A DNA stretch of 64,000 nucleotides. It comes from Spinacia oleracea (lineage: Eukaryota > Streptophyta > Magnoliopsida > Caryophyllales > Amaranthaceae). The position numbers and the translations under genes are program-made. Below, one piece after another: positions 43,939-55,896 of this stretch. The notes under the pieces are model-generated. The model saw only the letters and a list, made by a program, of their open reading frames with translations. It ran no database searches and was not told the DNA's origin. Within the stretch, counting starts at the first letter, position 1. Each line of letters begins with the position of its first letter. The stretch covers positions 105,745,157 through 105,809,156 of the forward strand of contig NC_079492.1 in NCBI RefSeq assembly GCF_020520425.1, in the 5' to 3' direction.

Positions 43939-44826
43939 CTAGCAATTTGGCCCGTGCAATGCACGAGAGCAATTTATAAAATGTTAAAATAACTTACATT
44001 GCTCGACATACAACAAATTTTAGGTGTTATGAAATTTTAAATTATTTATGTAAATTCATAAATTTTGTTTATTGTAAGATATAAATATATAAATAAATAA
44101 CATTTAAGGTTATTACTAAATTAATCTAAATAATATTTAGAGAAAACAATCAACAACCGTGATAATATACGTACAATATAATATCTATGATAAAAAAAAT
44201 GATGATTAAAATAATCATAATAAACATTGGCGAAATTTGAGATTTGGCCATAGAAAATTAAAGAAGATACACGCGACACATAACATAAAACACACACACA
44301 TACCACGAGAAAATGTATGATGATATTTTTTTGTTGAAAATGATGATGATATGGAGTTGATGGTGTGGTGATATGATGAAATAGTTGACAGTTCAATTCA
44401 TTTATAAGGAGTGCAAGGAAGATGATAGGTTGATGGCTTATTTTGGTTAGATGTTTAGTTTTCTCTTTTTTGTAGTTAAGAATTTAAAAAGACTATTAAC
44501 TTATACAAAGTAAGTATTAGTGTTTAATGTTTATTGTTATTGTTATTGTCATGGAATATTGGTTGATTAATATAATTTAAGTTAGTTTATTAAGTTATGA
44601 TTATTTATTGTATGTTTTTGTTATGTGTGTCTTTTGAGTTGTTTATTTATTTAATTAATTTATTTATTTTAATAAGGGTGTCTTTTGAATTTTCTCTATT
44701 ATAATGATAAAAATGTAGAAAAAAAGGTAGATTGATGAGGTTACAGTTTTTAAATACTATAAGGAAGGAGAATGACATGTGACATTGTTGTGTTTATGGT
44801 GTGGGTTTTTAAATACTAGGTATAGA
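43939..44826 (-). mobile_element. Non-autonomous Helitron, 888 bp (copy B), inside the LINE
   Basis: Same ends as the copy at 37788: TCTATACCTAG start and CTCGTGCATTGCACGGG hairpin before CTAG on the minus strand, inserted between A and T. It interrupts LINE ORF2 between the endonuclease and the reverse transcriptase, so it arrived after the LINE. Confidence 0.9.
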
Positions 44827-45836
44827 TTAGAACATTCCTGTTCCTGAACCAGCAAAGAACTTTCAGTGGGGTGAGACTGTAACTGAGCTTGAATGAGATC
44901 TAGCTGTTGTCTAGAAAGGTCAATCCGTTCCTGAATCCCCTTAAACTCTTTGTTATGAATACCTTTTAATTTACTCTTAATCACCTTCAACCTCTCCCAA
45001 ACTGAGAGCATCATAGACCCCTGATGGACCTCATTCCAGCTATTTTCCACAACAAGAATGAATTCAGGGTGATCAACTAGATAGTTGAAAAATTTAAAGG
45101 GTCTACCACCTCCTCTATCCTCAGGCAAGCAAGTAATAAGCAAGGGGCTATGATCTGAGATTCCAGGGTTTAGATATTCAGTACAAACTACCCCCTTCTG
45201 ACTCATCCAAGGTGCATTACCAAAGCTTCTATCAATTCTGCTAGCTGTTTTATTCCCATCACCTCCTTTATGCCAAGAGTAGAAGTGGCCACTACTCTTG
45301 CTTTCAAAAAACTCACAATTATCAATGAACTCATTAAAGTCTTTTATTTCAGCAACAGTTACATCTGTTCTATTGATTCTATCTTGAACATCAAGAACTG
45401 AGTTGAAATCACCAGAAATCAACCAAGGAGTGCTCCATGTGCTTTGTTTTAAACCACCTAAATCAGTCCAGAACTTCCTCCTATCTTCAATAGTGTGCAA
45501 CCCACAGATTGCTGTAAAAACAAACTTATCATCTCCTGGTAAGTTAGAGACTTCACAGTGAATGAATTGCTCATGAGTGTTAAGAATTTGCACTTTAACT
45601 GAGCTTGCTTGCCACCCTAACCAAATCCTCCCTCTAGCATTAGTACTGTAGTTTTCATCCCAAAGCCAAGTAGTTCCAAACTTCCTCTGTATAGACTGGC
45701 TCTTCCTTTCTTTTACTCTAGTTTCAAGAATAGCAATTATTTTAATGTTATGCTTATGTAACAGCTTTTTTACCTCAGTAGCTTTAGAGGGATCATTTAA
45801 CCCTCTCACATTCCAAGTGCAGAGATAGGACATCAA
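44827..45836 (-). pseudogene. LINE ORF2 endonuclease domain
   Basis: Begins MMSYLCTWNVRGLNDPSK, the start of ORF2 in plant L1 elements. The apurinic-type endonuclease motifs follow: IIAILETRVKER, WLISGDFNSVLDVQDR, ASRIDRSFGN and ISDHSPLLI, with catalytic Asn, Glu, Asp and His residues in place. This frame is open until the Helitron cuts it at 44826. Confidence 0.9.
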
Positions 45837-45879
45837 AGGTCAGGTGGGATGTCCTCCTCATCCTCATGAACATCTTCCT

Positions 45880-47287
45880 CCTCATCCACCTCCCCTTCTT
45901 CATCAGTTGCTTCTTCATCTAGAACACTGAAATGATTTCCAGTGGATGCAGGAATTCCTTTGTTCCTTGACTTCTTAGTAGACTTTCCATCCCCCATCAG
46001 CCCCTGAATGTGGAAGAGATTGAGAAGCCATGCATAGGTGTCACAAGAGCATCTGGTCCTTGATGAGCAACCTTCTTCTTAGGAACCCAAACTTTCCTAA
46101 CCACAGGTGGTGGTTGTTTCTTATTCTGAACTTGTCCGGGTTTAGCAACTGAACAATCATGCCCTGGCATTTGGCATTTGTGGCAGTAAGAGGGTCTCCA
46201 ATCATATAGGAAAACTTTTTTGAACTCTCTCCCATTAACATCCTCAATCCATACATGATCTGGAAGCACTACAGTGACATCCATCTCCACCAAAACCCTT
46301 GCACAGGACACTCTCTACTGTCTAGTGGTGCAGCCATCAGCACAAATTGGTGCCCCTAACAAGCTGGCTATCCTACTCAATGAGTCACTACTCCAACAAT
46401 TCAGAGGCAAGTTAGGGAACTTAAACCATAGTGGAATAACTTTTAACACTTCCTCATAGAAGTTAAAATCTGCAGCCCAAGGTTTCAAAATCACAGGTTT
46501 ACTAAAGAAAGTATAAGGTCCCCCCATTAGCACAGTTTCCCTATTAGAAATAGCATCAAATTGCAACACAAAGTATCCATCATCATGCAGAAAAACATTA
46601 GGGGTTCCCACTCTGGACCAAGTAGCAGCAATAAACCTTTTCACATAGGCAATAGTTGGCACATCACCCACAACATACATTACAAGGGATGCAAGCCATT
46701 TATCAGTAAGTTTATCCACTTCACTTTTCTGCATTTGGGCTAATTTTTTTCCATCCTTAACAGTAGGAGCAACAAATTGTAATGAAGCACCTTTACCTGT
46801 TAGGGGTGAACGCTGGAACAGGCTGCTCCAAGTGGTTCCAGTTTGATTGACACCAACAGTAGGGCCAGGGTTAACAACACCAGAAGTTGGAATCAATCCA
46901 GGGTTCCTGAAAGCCATTGTGTCCTCCAATCTCCTTGAGAGTACCTGCAATCTCTCAGTAATGCCATTCTGCTCCATTATGGAGTTCGTACCCACTGCCA
47001 TGCTCACCTGCTCCTAACCCTGTTGAGATCTAGGTAAACCCAACACACTATTCAGCTCCAAAATAGTGTTAATTATGGAGTTCCACTGGAATCATACCAG
47101 CACTAGGGTGAACCAAAGGAGAGTGCATCATAGTATCTGAAGTTGCCTGCAAATCTGAAACTCGTGGGGTTTGAATCTGCAAACCTTGCATATTTGAGCC
47201 TAAATTTGTGTTTTTTATGCTGTTAGAAGTGTTTCCATGAAGATTAGAAGGGGTAGCATCCACCGATTTCTTCTTTCTCCCCATCAA
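45880..47287 (-). pseudogene. LINE ORF1 (DUF4283-like plus zinc knuckle)
   Basis: Three consecutive frames: 47287-47069 (MMGRKKKSVDATPSNLHGNT), 47007-46315 and 46311-45997. The middle one contains the DUF4283-type domain (FIAATWSRVG, YFVLQFDAISNRETVLMGGP, VIPLWFKFPNLPLNCWSSDS). The last has a knuckle-like YCHKCQMPGHDC. A stop lies between the second and third frames. ORF1 proteins bind the element RNA. An acidic tail follows near 45845-45935. Confidence 0.85.
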
Positions 47288-47438
47288 CGGAGATGCCGTA
47301 CGATAGAAGTAACCCTAAAAGTTCGCCATTTTCAGAGAGAGGAGAGAGTTTTAATTCGTAAATCCAAAATTCTTACATATACATGAAAGTTGTACAAGTA
47401 CAAGAAATTTATATATCTCAATATTCCCTCATTTAAAC

Positions 47439-47513
47439 CTGCATATTCATTGATATGATATGCTAATATTTCAAGGCTGCGACAACCACGAGAAATGCTT
47501 CTAATACCTAAAT
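47439..47513 (-). pseudogene. F-box/LRR-type repeat exon inside the CACTA element
   Basis: A 75-bp exon between CTTACAG and a GT donor encodes DLGIRSISRGCRSLEILAYH followed by INEYA. It matches the cysteine-containing leucine-rich repeat of F-box/LRR proteins (GL..I..GC..LE.L). Its 75-bp length and equal phases fit a one-repeat exon. It lies just outside the LINE target duplication and has no F-box or other repeats nearby that I can recognise, so it is a fragment. Confidence 0.55.
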
Positions 47514-49531
47514 CTGTAAGTTAGACAAATGTAGAGGAATCAGTATATAAAGAAAAAACTGAACACAAATGTCTAATGCCGAAACAGACAGAAGAAGTTG
47601 AAACATTCATATGATTAGCAGAATTCTACTTCACTTTTCAGTGAATTAGTCAATAATAACGATTGACATAATTTGATATTTGAATAAGCTCAAGATTAGT
47701 AGCAACTAGGGAAAAGGTAAAATAAGAAAATCTTATTGTGTAAATTTGAATGTAAAGTTTACAATCTTCTATAAAACCAGGTCTGATGGAAACTGTACAC
47801 AGAAGCATGGAACTTCCCACAGAACATGAAAGCTATGGGGAATGAGCTTTACTCGTGTATTGCTCGTACTTTAAGCTAATTCAGATCACAATCTAGTCTG
47901 GACTTTCTCAAAAACTCAAGCTGAGATGCACGATTCAGAAATAAGACTGTCCCTAGCGAGAGAACATGATGACATGATAGATTTTATCAATGCACAAATT
48001 AGTCGGTATATATCAATTAAAAGAAAAATACAGAAGAAAAGGTTAATGGCCAAAAGCAGGAAACTAGGTCAGAATGCTTTACATCCAAGGGAATTATAAG
48101 AAGAGAAGGATTACAGTACATAAAGTGACATTTTTAGGAGGTTCTCACAACTACGTATGTTATAGCTTTTAAGATAGAAATCAAGTGAAGAGATACTGAA
48201 GTGACCTGTGATTGAGGAAAAGGAAGAGGTAACATGATGGTCACAGTATGATGGAAACAACTAGTTGTGCCCTTTTTGGGGGGAAGAGAAAAGTTAGCAC
48301 TAGAAGAAGAGGTTAATGGACAAGAATAGGAAACTAGTTCCAAAAAGCTTTACATAATGAATAAGAAGGGGAGGATATATATAGTACATAAAGTACTTTA
48401 ACACAAAGCAAAATAAATTAAAAACTGTAAAAACTATGAATGCATTTTGTGAGTAAAACCCCAAGAACATAAATCTCAGTAGGTGCACAACAAGTGTAAT
48501 AAGTGAATATTTAGAGAAAACATCAAAATCTATATTCTTAAAATAAAATTGTAAGGGAGAAATGAAGTCTACTTTACTACCTCGAACCCCTTAGAAGTGC
48601 AGTAGTATCCCAATCAAGTTTAACTATCAAAAAGTATTTTCATGGTGGTTGTTTTCTTATTGTTCCATCTTCTAAATACATCCATTGAAGTTTTCTTATA
48701 GTCTTGAAAGCTTTCTACCGCTTTGCAACTTTTAAAATTATCCAACGTTTGCGATTCTCAATGACATAAAAACCCCTCTGCATTGACACAAAAGCATTAG
48801 TTATATATGTATAACATCTGAACTCGGGAAACACTACAGCAGCAGCAAACCAATAAACATGCAGCACATAAACTGCGTCAAACTGCAAAAGAAGAGAGCA
48901 GCAGAAAAGGATCACAATGCAAAAAATCACCCTGCACAACAATTAGTACAGAACACCAGAAACATCAGAAGCTACTGCCACAACATCAGACTAATACATC
49001 AACTCAAAGAAACAAATTAAAGTCAACAAAGCTCAATATTTGTAAAAAAAAAGAGAGAGAAAAGAAAAGAAAAGAAGGAAGACAAGCAGACCAACAACAA
49101 ATCAACAAAGAGATGAAACTCTCAACCCCGAGCTCTATGCATTTTGATTAATGCCATAAATTCATCAGATAAATAAAGCAATGTTCAAGGAACACAATAT
49201 CCATTTTGACTGTAAATATAACTTGGAAAATATACTACAGAAACTCATATCCTGAAATAACAACTGCAAAGAAAGCTTCCCTTAAAGGTCATGTAGCTAA
49301 GTTCAGCACTAAACTATGATGGTATTTATAAGTACCTGATTAAACCAAACCCAAATGTTAAAGATCGTCAACTGATGTACTAAAACTGACATGTATTCAA
49401 TTGTGCCCAACTAGATAGCTCGATATGGTATGACCCCGAAAAAAATTGACCTAATATAACCCAGTAATTAAGTCTACTAAGGTATAACTTTTAATGCCGA
49501 ATTGTTACTTATAGACAGAAAACCAGCAAAC

Positions 49532-49668
49532 CTTAGAATAAGTTAAGAATTCAACAAAGAAATAACCAAGTCCCTTTTGTGGATGTCCTTGATGAATATA
49601 AGCAGCTCTGGTAATAGATTTGTCTTGGTGTGAGCTAGCATTCCTTACTCCTTGTACAAATATGCTAC
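49532..49668 (-). other. Exon-like open segment of unknown product
   Basis: From a TTATTAG acceptor to a TCTAAG/GTTTGC donor the frame stays open for 45 codons: SIFVQGVRNASSHQDKSITR, then AAYIHQGHPQKGLGYFFVEF and LTYSK. I do not recognise the protein. Its 3' border is the part duplicated at 50625-50670. Confidence 0.35.
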
Positions 49669-52001
49669 CTAATAACAAAGAAAAAAAAGAGGTTGTTGTA
49701 GGGGGTAAATATCACTGGAATATCACAACAATAACCCAATTTCAGCAAGGAAATGTGATTTAGATAAATATGCAGAGAGGTATCTTGAAACTCCCCTAAA
49801 ATGCACAGGGAAAATATTCACTATAAGATCTCAAGGTTTGACTGGATTACGGAGAGATAGCTTGAGTTTGCAACATATTAAAGGGTGTCTTATACATAAA
49901 TAAATGCAAACAATAATAAATGTAACCAGTGTACTTTAACATCAGTATGCAGGAATTCAGGACCTCTCTTTATATTACAATGGTGGTGCATACTTGCATC
50001 AATGATGGGCAAGGATTACACTTTATGATAGCAGAATTCATTTATTTATAACTGCTCAACTAAATTTGTTCGGAATTTGAGTCTATTTCTTTTCATCTCA
50101 GAATCTCAGATTCTGATTTCGTTGTTCCCTTATCCAATCACACATACAATCAATTTTCATTTTTTCTCTCATCATGCTACACAACCCTATTAATTAAAAA
50201 CAAACATTTTTTACCTTCCTTTTGTCCATAATTTCTTGTTCTTCTCCAGCGATCGCATCAACATCTTTCACCTGCATAAGCAGCACTACGTCTCTGGTCT
50301 ACCGAAATTTTCTCCTACTATAAGCAAAAGACTAAGAAGCCTAGCGCTTAAAACACATAAAACTAAAACATTGTCAACTAAAAGTTCTTCAGTTTTCGAG
50401 TGTCATTTAGCCCAAAGTTCCGGTCTTTCCGGATATCCGACCAACTTTTATAGACGCATACTTAAACAACATAACAAAAAGTGAAATAAACACAAAACTC
50501 CTACTCACACAACCATACTTAGCATCCAAAATGAAAAATTCCATCAATGTGAAATCAAAAGAACCTAACCCTTGCCAAGTTACGATAATAGATATCCCAT
50601 GAATTGGCACGAGCACAAACTAGTTGTTACTTTATAGACAGAAAAACCAGCAAACCTTAGAATAAGTTATAGTGTTACAAGCTTCAGAAAAGAAATTTAT
50701 CAAAGAAATTGGTAACTAACTCGACATGTGACACATGTCTACGCCATATTATTGTTTTTCAAAGGGAAAATACAATAGATAATGTAATTTGGAGAAAACA
50801 TGAGAACTTATTCAGTCTATCCACAGTCTATACTCTTTTTCATTTGACTATCTTTTATAATATTTTTGGGAAGGGTGGGGAAAGGAGAAGAGTAACCGAA
50901 TAAAGGTTATGCAGTCTGTACAACAAATAGCATATTTCCTAGAAACATATTGCTGATCTATTCCATTCTAACCTGTAAGGAATAAGGATTACCATTTAAA
51001 ACACCCTCGGGGAAAAAAGTGTTCATGTATGGAACAAGTCTGCAAACATGACAAGGAAGAAATACTTTCCCCATGAAACTAGAAAATCTAACCCAAAATT
51101 GCAATTATATGAACATTTATTTAAACACAAAATCGCAGCAATTGAAATTTCAGAAATTCAGAGGAAAACCCCAACTTCGTAGAAATTGAAGTTGAAAAAA
51201 GAAAAAAAAAACCCTAACTTGGAGCAGAAATTACAAATTGAAATTGAAAATCGAATAAACCCACAAAAAATTCAGAAATTCGAAACAAAAATTAAAGAGA
51301 GGAAGAGAGTGAAGAGTGTGAGAATGTTGAGAAAAATACCTAAATTTGAAGTTTGCTAGCGATGATGGTGAGGTCACTGGTGGTAGTGAAATCACCGAGG
51401 GTAGCGTAGTTCTCCGGTGGTAGTGCGATTCGCCGATGGTGGTGAGTATGTGAATTAGTTCGCCAATGGACAATGGTTTCCTTTCCCGGAAACCTTGTAT
51501 GTGAGTCGAGGGAAGAAAGAGCAAAGACAATAGGGTCAATTCCAGTTTTGCGAAGGTGACAAATGAATTAAACTAGAGAGTAGAGACTCGTTAGGTTAAA
51601 CGACAATTTTTTTTTATTTTAATTTATTTTGTACGAAGGAGGTGGGTCATCTATTAATAAGAGACCCGTTTAGTTAAATAGAGGGTCTCTTGTTTCTCTT
51701 ATTTTATTTTTTACGGGAAAGAAATTGTTCTTTTTATACACTAGAGACCCGTTAAATCAGATAACCGGTCTCTTATTTTTTTCCCTCTAATTTTAAATGG
51801 GCCATTTGATTCATAAGAGACTCGTTATCTATAATATTAGATCTCTTATACTAAAGAGACCCGTTATGTCAAGGAAAGGGTCTTTTATTAAGGCTCTCTT
51901 TGTCCTTTTTTGTAGTAGTGTCTCCAAGGTAAGCATTAACGTGATTAATCAACTAACAACAATCAACTCAACTCAACTCAACTCAACTCAAAGGGGGACT
52001 C

Positions 52002-53835
52002 TGTAACACCCCCAAAATTTGGACCTTTCAATATATTAAAATCCTCATTTCATTTGAGAAAACGGTTGTCCAAAACCTTAGGAGTATTACATGGCATCCA
52101 TTTCCTCTCCAAAATGAATGCGGTATAACAATATAAATAACCCATGATTATTATTATTAAATAAGTGTTCTAAATTTAGTTAATGTCATTACAACCAAAC
52201 TAAGAAAATGTATAACAAAGTAATAAACTTAAAAGTTATCCATCTAAGTGATTTAGTCTAACGTTCGCCCTCACTCGAGTCGTTTTCCATAATTAACCTG
52301 CAAAAGACATAAGAAAAGAGAAAGAGACAAACTCTCAAAAATCAGAAAAACTAAGTAATTACGATTTCATCCCGTAAAATAAATAATTTTATTTTAAAAC
52401 CTTTTAGCTTTAAACATAAACAAAACATAGAAGCCAAACTAAATAAATCCGTTAATCAATCCCCAACCAACAATTTTATAATTTTACTTAAGAGAGGGAA
52501 AGAGAACGCTAGTAGGCCGGGACTAGTCCCAAAGTAACCACCTACTAAGAAAGGGTCGCACGTCTCCTTTAAATGATGGCCAAGTAACCAAGATGACAAA
52601 TTGTCCCTAGTGTGCACACCCCTCACTAATACTTCATGATTAGCAGGAAGACTTATGACAGTAAGTTGATAGAGAAATACGAAACCTACTAGAAGCCTAT
52701 TGAGCAACAACACATGTACTCAATAGAAGTATAGAACAACATCTAGTAGGGCAACCTGTTCGTCACCCTTTCGGGTTCATTTCCCCTTTTAGATTATTCA
52801 ACTTTACGTTTTTAATAAATTTAAAGTCCAAAACACATAGTAAAACAATTCATAGACAAAACAAAAGACTAAAGTCATTACTCATAATAAACTTGATTCC
52901 AAACTAATCTCTCGACATTAGCATTTCACATTGGACAACATGAGTAATTTGCCTTCAAGTCATAATTCGATCTTTCCAGTATAACAATCGAATAAAAAAA
53001 TATATTATATCATTAATAATCTTAAATCAAAGCACTTAATCTTAAACCAATAATTTGAGATCAATATGGTTACGAAGTTAATTGTCCAGCCATGTATACA
53101 CACTACACCCTCAAATCAAAATAGATAATAGTTATAATAGTAACAAGACTATGATAAATCGAACTTTAAAAGCATAAACCGTTAACTTATAACTATACTA
53201 TCTAGTATATAGACATGTAATATATTTAGCACTTAGTTATAGAAACTAACCCCCTATCGGAATACTAAAGACGATGGACATCGATAATTATCTCGCAAGG
53301 CTTACAACCCAAAATATATACCTAAAACTAAAAACATCCTTGATCGTTGTAGCCTCCGCCTATGGAAGATTAGGTTGATGACAAAAGTGTAAATGACTGA
53401 ATGATGAGAATGGGGACGGAAGAGATGGGTATATGTGGAAAATGAAGGGCTAAGCATTAATGGTACGTTTAGTAAATTAAGAAGTTTGAAACTGATGGAA
53501 TATATTCAAGAGGTGATGATTGATGAAGAAGATTAGTGTCGGTTGGAGGCAATATAACGCTTCATAATGTGATAACAGTTTCTTCTTCTTTCCTTTTAAT
53601 ACTAAGTTGTATGCTTAGAAAACTTTAAGAAATCAAACTTTCTTTACATAATATACAAACTTAATGCTAAGAAATTTAACGGTCCAAATGTATTTTGCTA
53701 AATTGTATTAATTCCATTTAATTTTAAATTAAAACAAGAAGATGTACTTAAAATATTTACTTATTAAAAATAATAATATAAGGTTTTGTTTTATGAAAGT
53801 GGTAATTTAAGATACATAAAATATGAGATATTACA
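52002..53835 (-). mobile_element. Solo LTR, Gypsy-like, 1.8 kb
   Basis: Starts TGTAACACCCCCAAAATTTG and ends GATATTACA. It is flanked by the perfect 5-bp duplication GACTC (51997-52001 and 53836-53840). The ends resemble in reverse those of the solo LTR at 9870, so I orient it to the minus strand. No internal region or second LTR remains. It lies just right of the CACTA, inside the Mutator-like element. Confidence 0.85.
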
Positions 53836-53840
53836 GACTC

Positions 53841-54600
53841 TCAAAGCCCAATCCATGATCATGTTTTTTCCTTCACTTCGAGCAAGGTTAGCAAGTTTTC
53901 GATTCCTTGCTCTTCTCTCCTCCTCTTCTCTCTCCTCTTCAATTCCTAACTCAAACCCCCAAATTTTCGATTAAATTCATGCAACCCCAACTCCATTTAA
54001 GAAGCAACGAAGCTCTCGTGATAAAGATGATTTTCAGAAACCCAACTCCATTGAAGAAGCAACGAAGCTCTCAATTAAATTCATAGTTCCGACCTCTTTT
54101 CCTCTCCCCTTCCCTGATTTTCGAACACAAGAGTTACATTAATCGGATAAAAACATAAAGAAGTCAATTCTGAATTTAGGGTTTGACAAATCAAATTGGG
54201 TATTTCAGCACGAATTGTGGAGCTAATTGATGAGATAATTGATTTAGGGAGAAGCATTATTGTTCGATAAATTTTTTATCATAAGTTTGATTTAAATTGG
54301 GGCATATTTCGAACCCAGATATTCGAGAAGTTTTTATTAAATTTCGAGTGAATTGAAGTTTAGGTGATGAATATCATTTTCATAAATGGAGCAGGAAATT
54401 TCGAATGAATTGGGGTAATGTTTGAATGACAGTGGAGAGAGCAAACAGAGAATGAGAAAAACGAACGAGGAAAGAGAAAAATAATGATTTTTTTTTTATT
54501 TCCTTTGTTGTTAAATCTTTAGGTTCGTTAGGTATTAATGAGGTTTATTTAGAGGTTAATTGTTAATTATTAGGATAAATAGGTAAATTAGCAACAAGGA
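53841..54600. other. Right interior of the Mutator-like element
   Basis: Contains a direct repeat of about 45 bp (CCAACTCCATT.AAGAAGCAACGAAGCTCTC at about 53988-54022 and 54040-54076) and 5'-UTR-like pyrimidine stretches. No coding sequence is supported. Confidence 0.5.
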
Positions 54601-54790
54601 CTAACGGCGTTAGACTACCGTTAGTAATAAGGGTATTTGGTGCAAAATAAGTTTAAATAGGGGTATATTATGTGATTTGAAACACGAATGTGTATTTGGT
54701 GCATTTCGATAAATCTCAAGGGCATTTCATGAAAAAACCGTTATGTTTATTAAGATACAAAGTATTCAATTAATAATTTACAAACTAGTA

Positions 54791-55098
54791 CTCCCTCCGT
54801 CACGGAATATTCACACCGCTTTCTTTAAAAAGCTGTCCCAGATTTTTTGCACCATTTCTAGAAATGGCAAAGTTTTATTAATATTATACTTACCCATGGA
54901 CCCACCTATATCCTTATCCCCTAAAACATTAAAAAGTGAGCCATTTTCACTTACCCCTTTAAAAAGTTGACACATTTCCCGTTATCTATATTAAAAAAAT
55001 ACTCCACTATCAACTACCATCTAATTAAAATAAGCCAATTACATTGCATTAAACTTTGTGCCGGTTAAACCGGTTCGAGTGTTACGGGACGGAGGGAG
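54791..55098. mobile_element. Stowaway MITE, 308 bp
   Basis: CTCCCTCCGTCACGGAATAT at the left and the complement of CTCCCTCCGTCCCGTAACAC at the right, with TA on both sides. Related to 18907-19232 but diverged. Confidence 0.93.
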
Positions 55099-55139
55099 TA
55101 TGTATCCTTGCTAATGCACGAGATAACTATAAAAGTAAA

Positions 55140-55760
55140 AAGACTCCGGGCGGGTTTCGTGGGATACCCGCCCCACATCCGTACCAAGTAGGCAGAGACG
55201 GGGGCAGGTTTGGCGGGTGGTGGGGCGGGGATGGGTATAAAAATCATACCTGCCATGGGTGATGGGGCGGGTGTGGATTTTGTGTTGAACCCGCCCCATC
55301 CCCATCCCCATCCGCTCCGCCCCATCCCCACTTGTCCTGCTTCATACCCACCATGGGTGATGGTGCGGGTGTGGATTTAGTTGTTTGTAGGTGATAATAT
55401 AAATTTAGTTGAGACTTTTAAAAAATTTTGTTTGGATTTTTGTTTTGTTATGACGGGTACCTTTTTCGATTATAAATGTTACTTTAGTCATAAGGTATTT
55501 TTCTAAAGTTTATTTTTCATTACTTCGTATACATGGCAAATGTTAAGAAAAATTAGGCGGGTATGAGACGCGGATGAGATCGACAAGGATGGATAACCAG
55601 GCGGGTGATGGATTTTAGTTTATACCATTGGGACGGGGATGAGGATGAATTTTGTACCCGCCATAAGTGATGGAACAGGGATGAGAATGAAATTTTTTAG
55701 GTGGGAGTAGGAATAGAGGGACCTATATCCGCATCTATCCGGCCCCATTAACATCCCAAC
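55140..55760. repeat. GC-rich repeat of CCCGCCCCATCCCC words
   Basis: A marked GC island in AT-rich surroundings, with repeated GGCGGGT, GGGGCGGGGATGGG and complementary CCCGCCCCATCCCCATCC. Two large words read as partial inverted repeats (about 55145-55260 against 55290-55350), and GATGGGGCGGGTGTGGATTT is nearly duplicated at 55261 and 55358. Diverged copies continue to 55740. Similar repeats are common in plants; I cannot name the family. Confidence 0.55.
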
Positions 55761-55896
55761 CTAAACTCTTAATTTTTGGCAAGCCCACTAATAAATTTGA
55801 GTAATGTGCATATACAAAATAGGAAACACGAATAAGACTGGTCGGCCTTTAAAATTATCATGCATATGCTTCATATTAATGTAAAACTAATATTTC

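Larger units (their letters stand above)
41484..47358 (-). mobile_element. L1-like LINE, nearly full length, split by a Helitron
   Basis: It runs on the minus strand from about 47358 to a poly(A) tail seen as a T run at 41484-41494. An 8-bp direct repeat TAAATCCA (41476-41483 and 47359-47366) fits target-primed insertion. Order: ORF1 (DUF4283-like domain and zinc knuckle), then ORF2 with endonuclease, reverse transcriptase and a C-terminal zf-RVT-like domain. Without the Helitron it is about 5.0 kb. ORF1 and ORF2 each contain stops or frame changes, so it is inactive. Confidence 0.9.
47367..51590 (-). other. CACTA interior with intron-exon-like gene debris
   Basis: 4.2 kb without a long frame, but on the minus strand several short open segments have good splice signals. 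Examples are 50288-50230 (VKDVDAIAGEEQEIMDKRK, between TATGCAG and GTAAAA), 49668-49532 and 47513-47439. A first-exon-like frame lies at 51539-51360 (MTLLSLLFLPSTHIQGFRER). A roughly 43-bp piece, ACAGAAAAACCAGCAAACCT and flanks, occurs twice (49504-49546 and 50625-50670). This looks like a captured or decayed host gene with introns. I see no transposase. Confidence 0.45.
39654..51920. mobile_element. CACTA (En/Spm-type) element with nested insertions
   Basis: Ends CACTACTAGAAAAATGGGCA and, reversed, CACTACAAAAAAGGACAAAG, both continuing with AGAGACCC-type sub-terminal repeats (39654-40045; 51640-51905). They are flanked by the 3-bp duplication TCT (39651-39653 and 51921-51923). These are diagnostic CACTA features. 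No TNPD/TNPA transposase was recognised, so it is non-autonomous. It contains a Mutator-type MITE, an L1-like LINE, and gene-like exons on the minus strand at 47439-51540. Confidence 0.9.
39249..54740. mobile_element. Mutator-like element (about 1.4 kb core) split by later insertions
   Basis: A 9-bp direct repeat TTATGTTTA (39240-39248 and 54741-54749) flanks inverted ends starting CGGTTTTTTCATGAAA. The TIRs are about 140 bp and roughly 85% alike by eye, sharing GTTTCAAATCACATA and GCACCAAATACCCTTATTAC. Remove the CACTA element (39654-51920) and the solo LTR (52002-53835) and about 1.4 kb remains. That remainder has no transposase. It holds a C-rich patch with ATG at 39557 whose frame, once past the CACTA, runs into CCAAG/GTAAGC, a good splice donor. 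This could be a captured host exon (Pack-MULE-like) or a promoter and first exon of its own. Confidence 0.85.
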
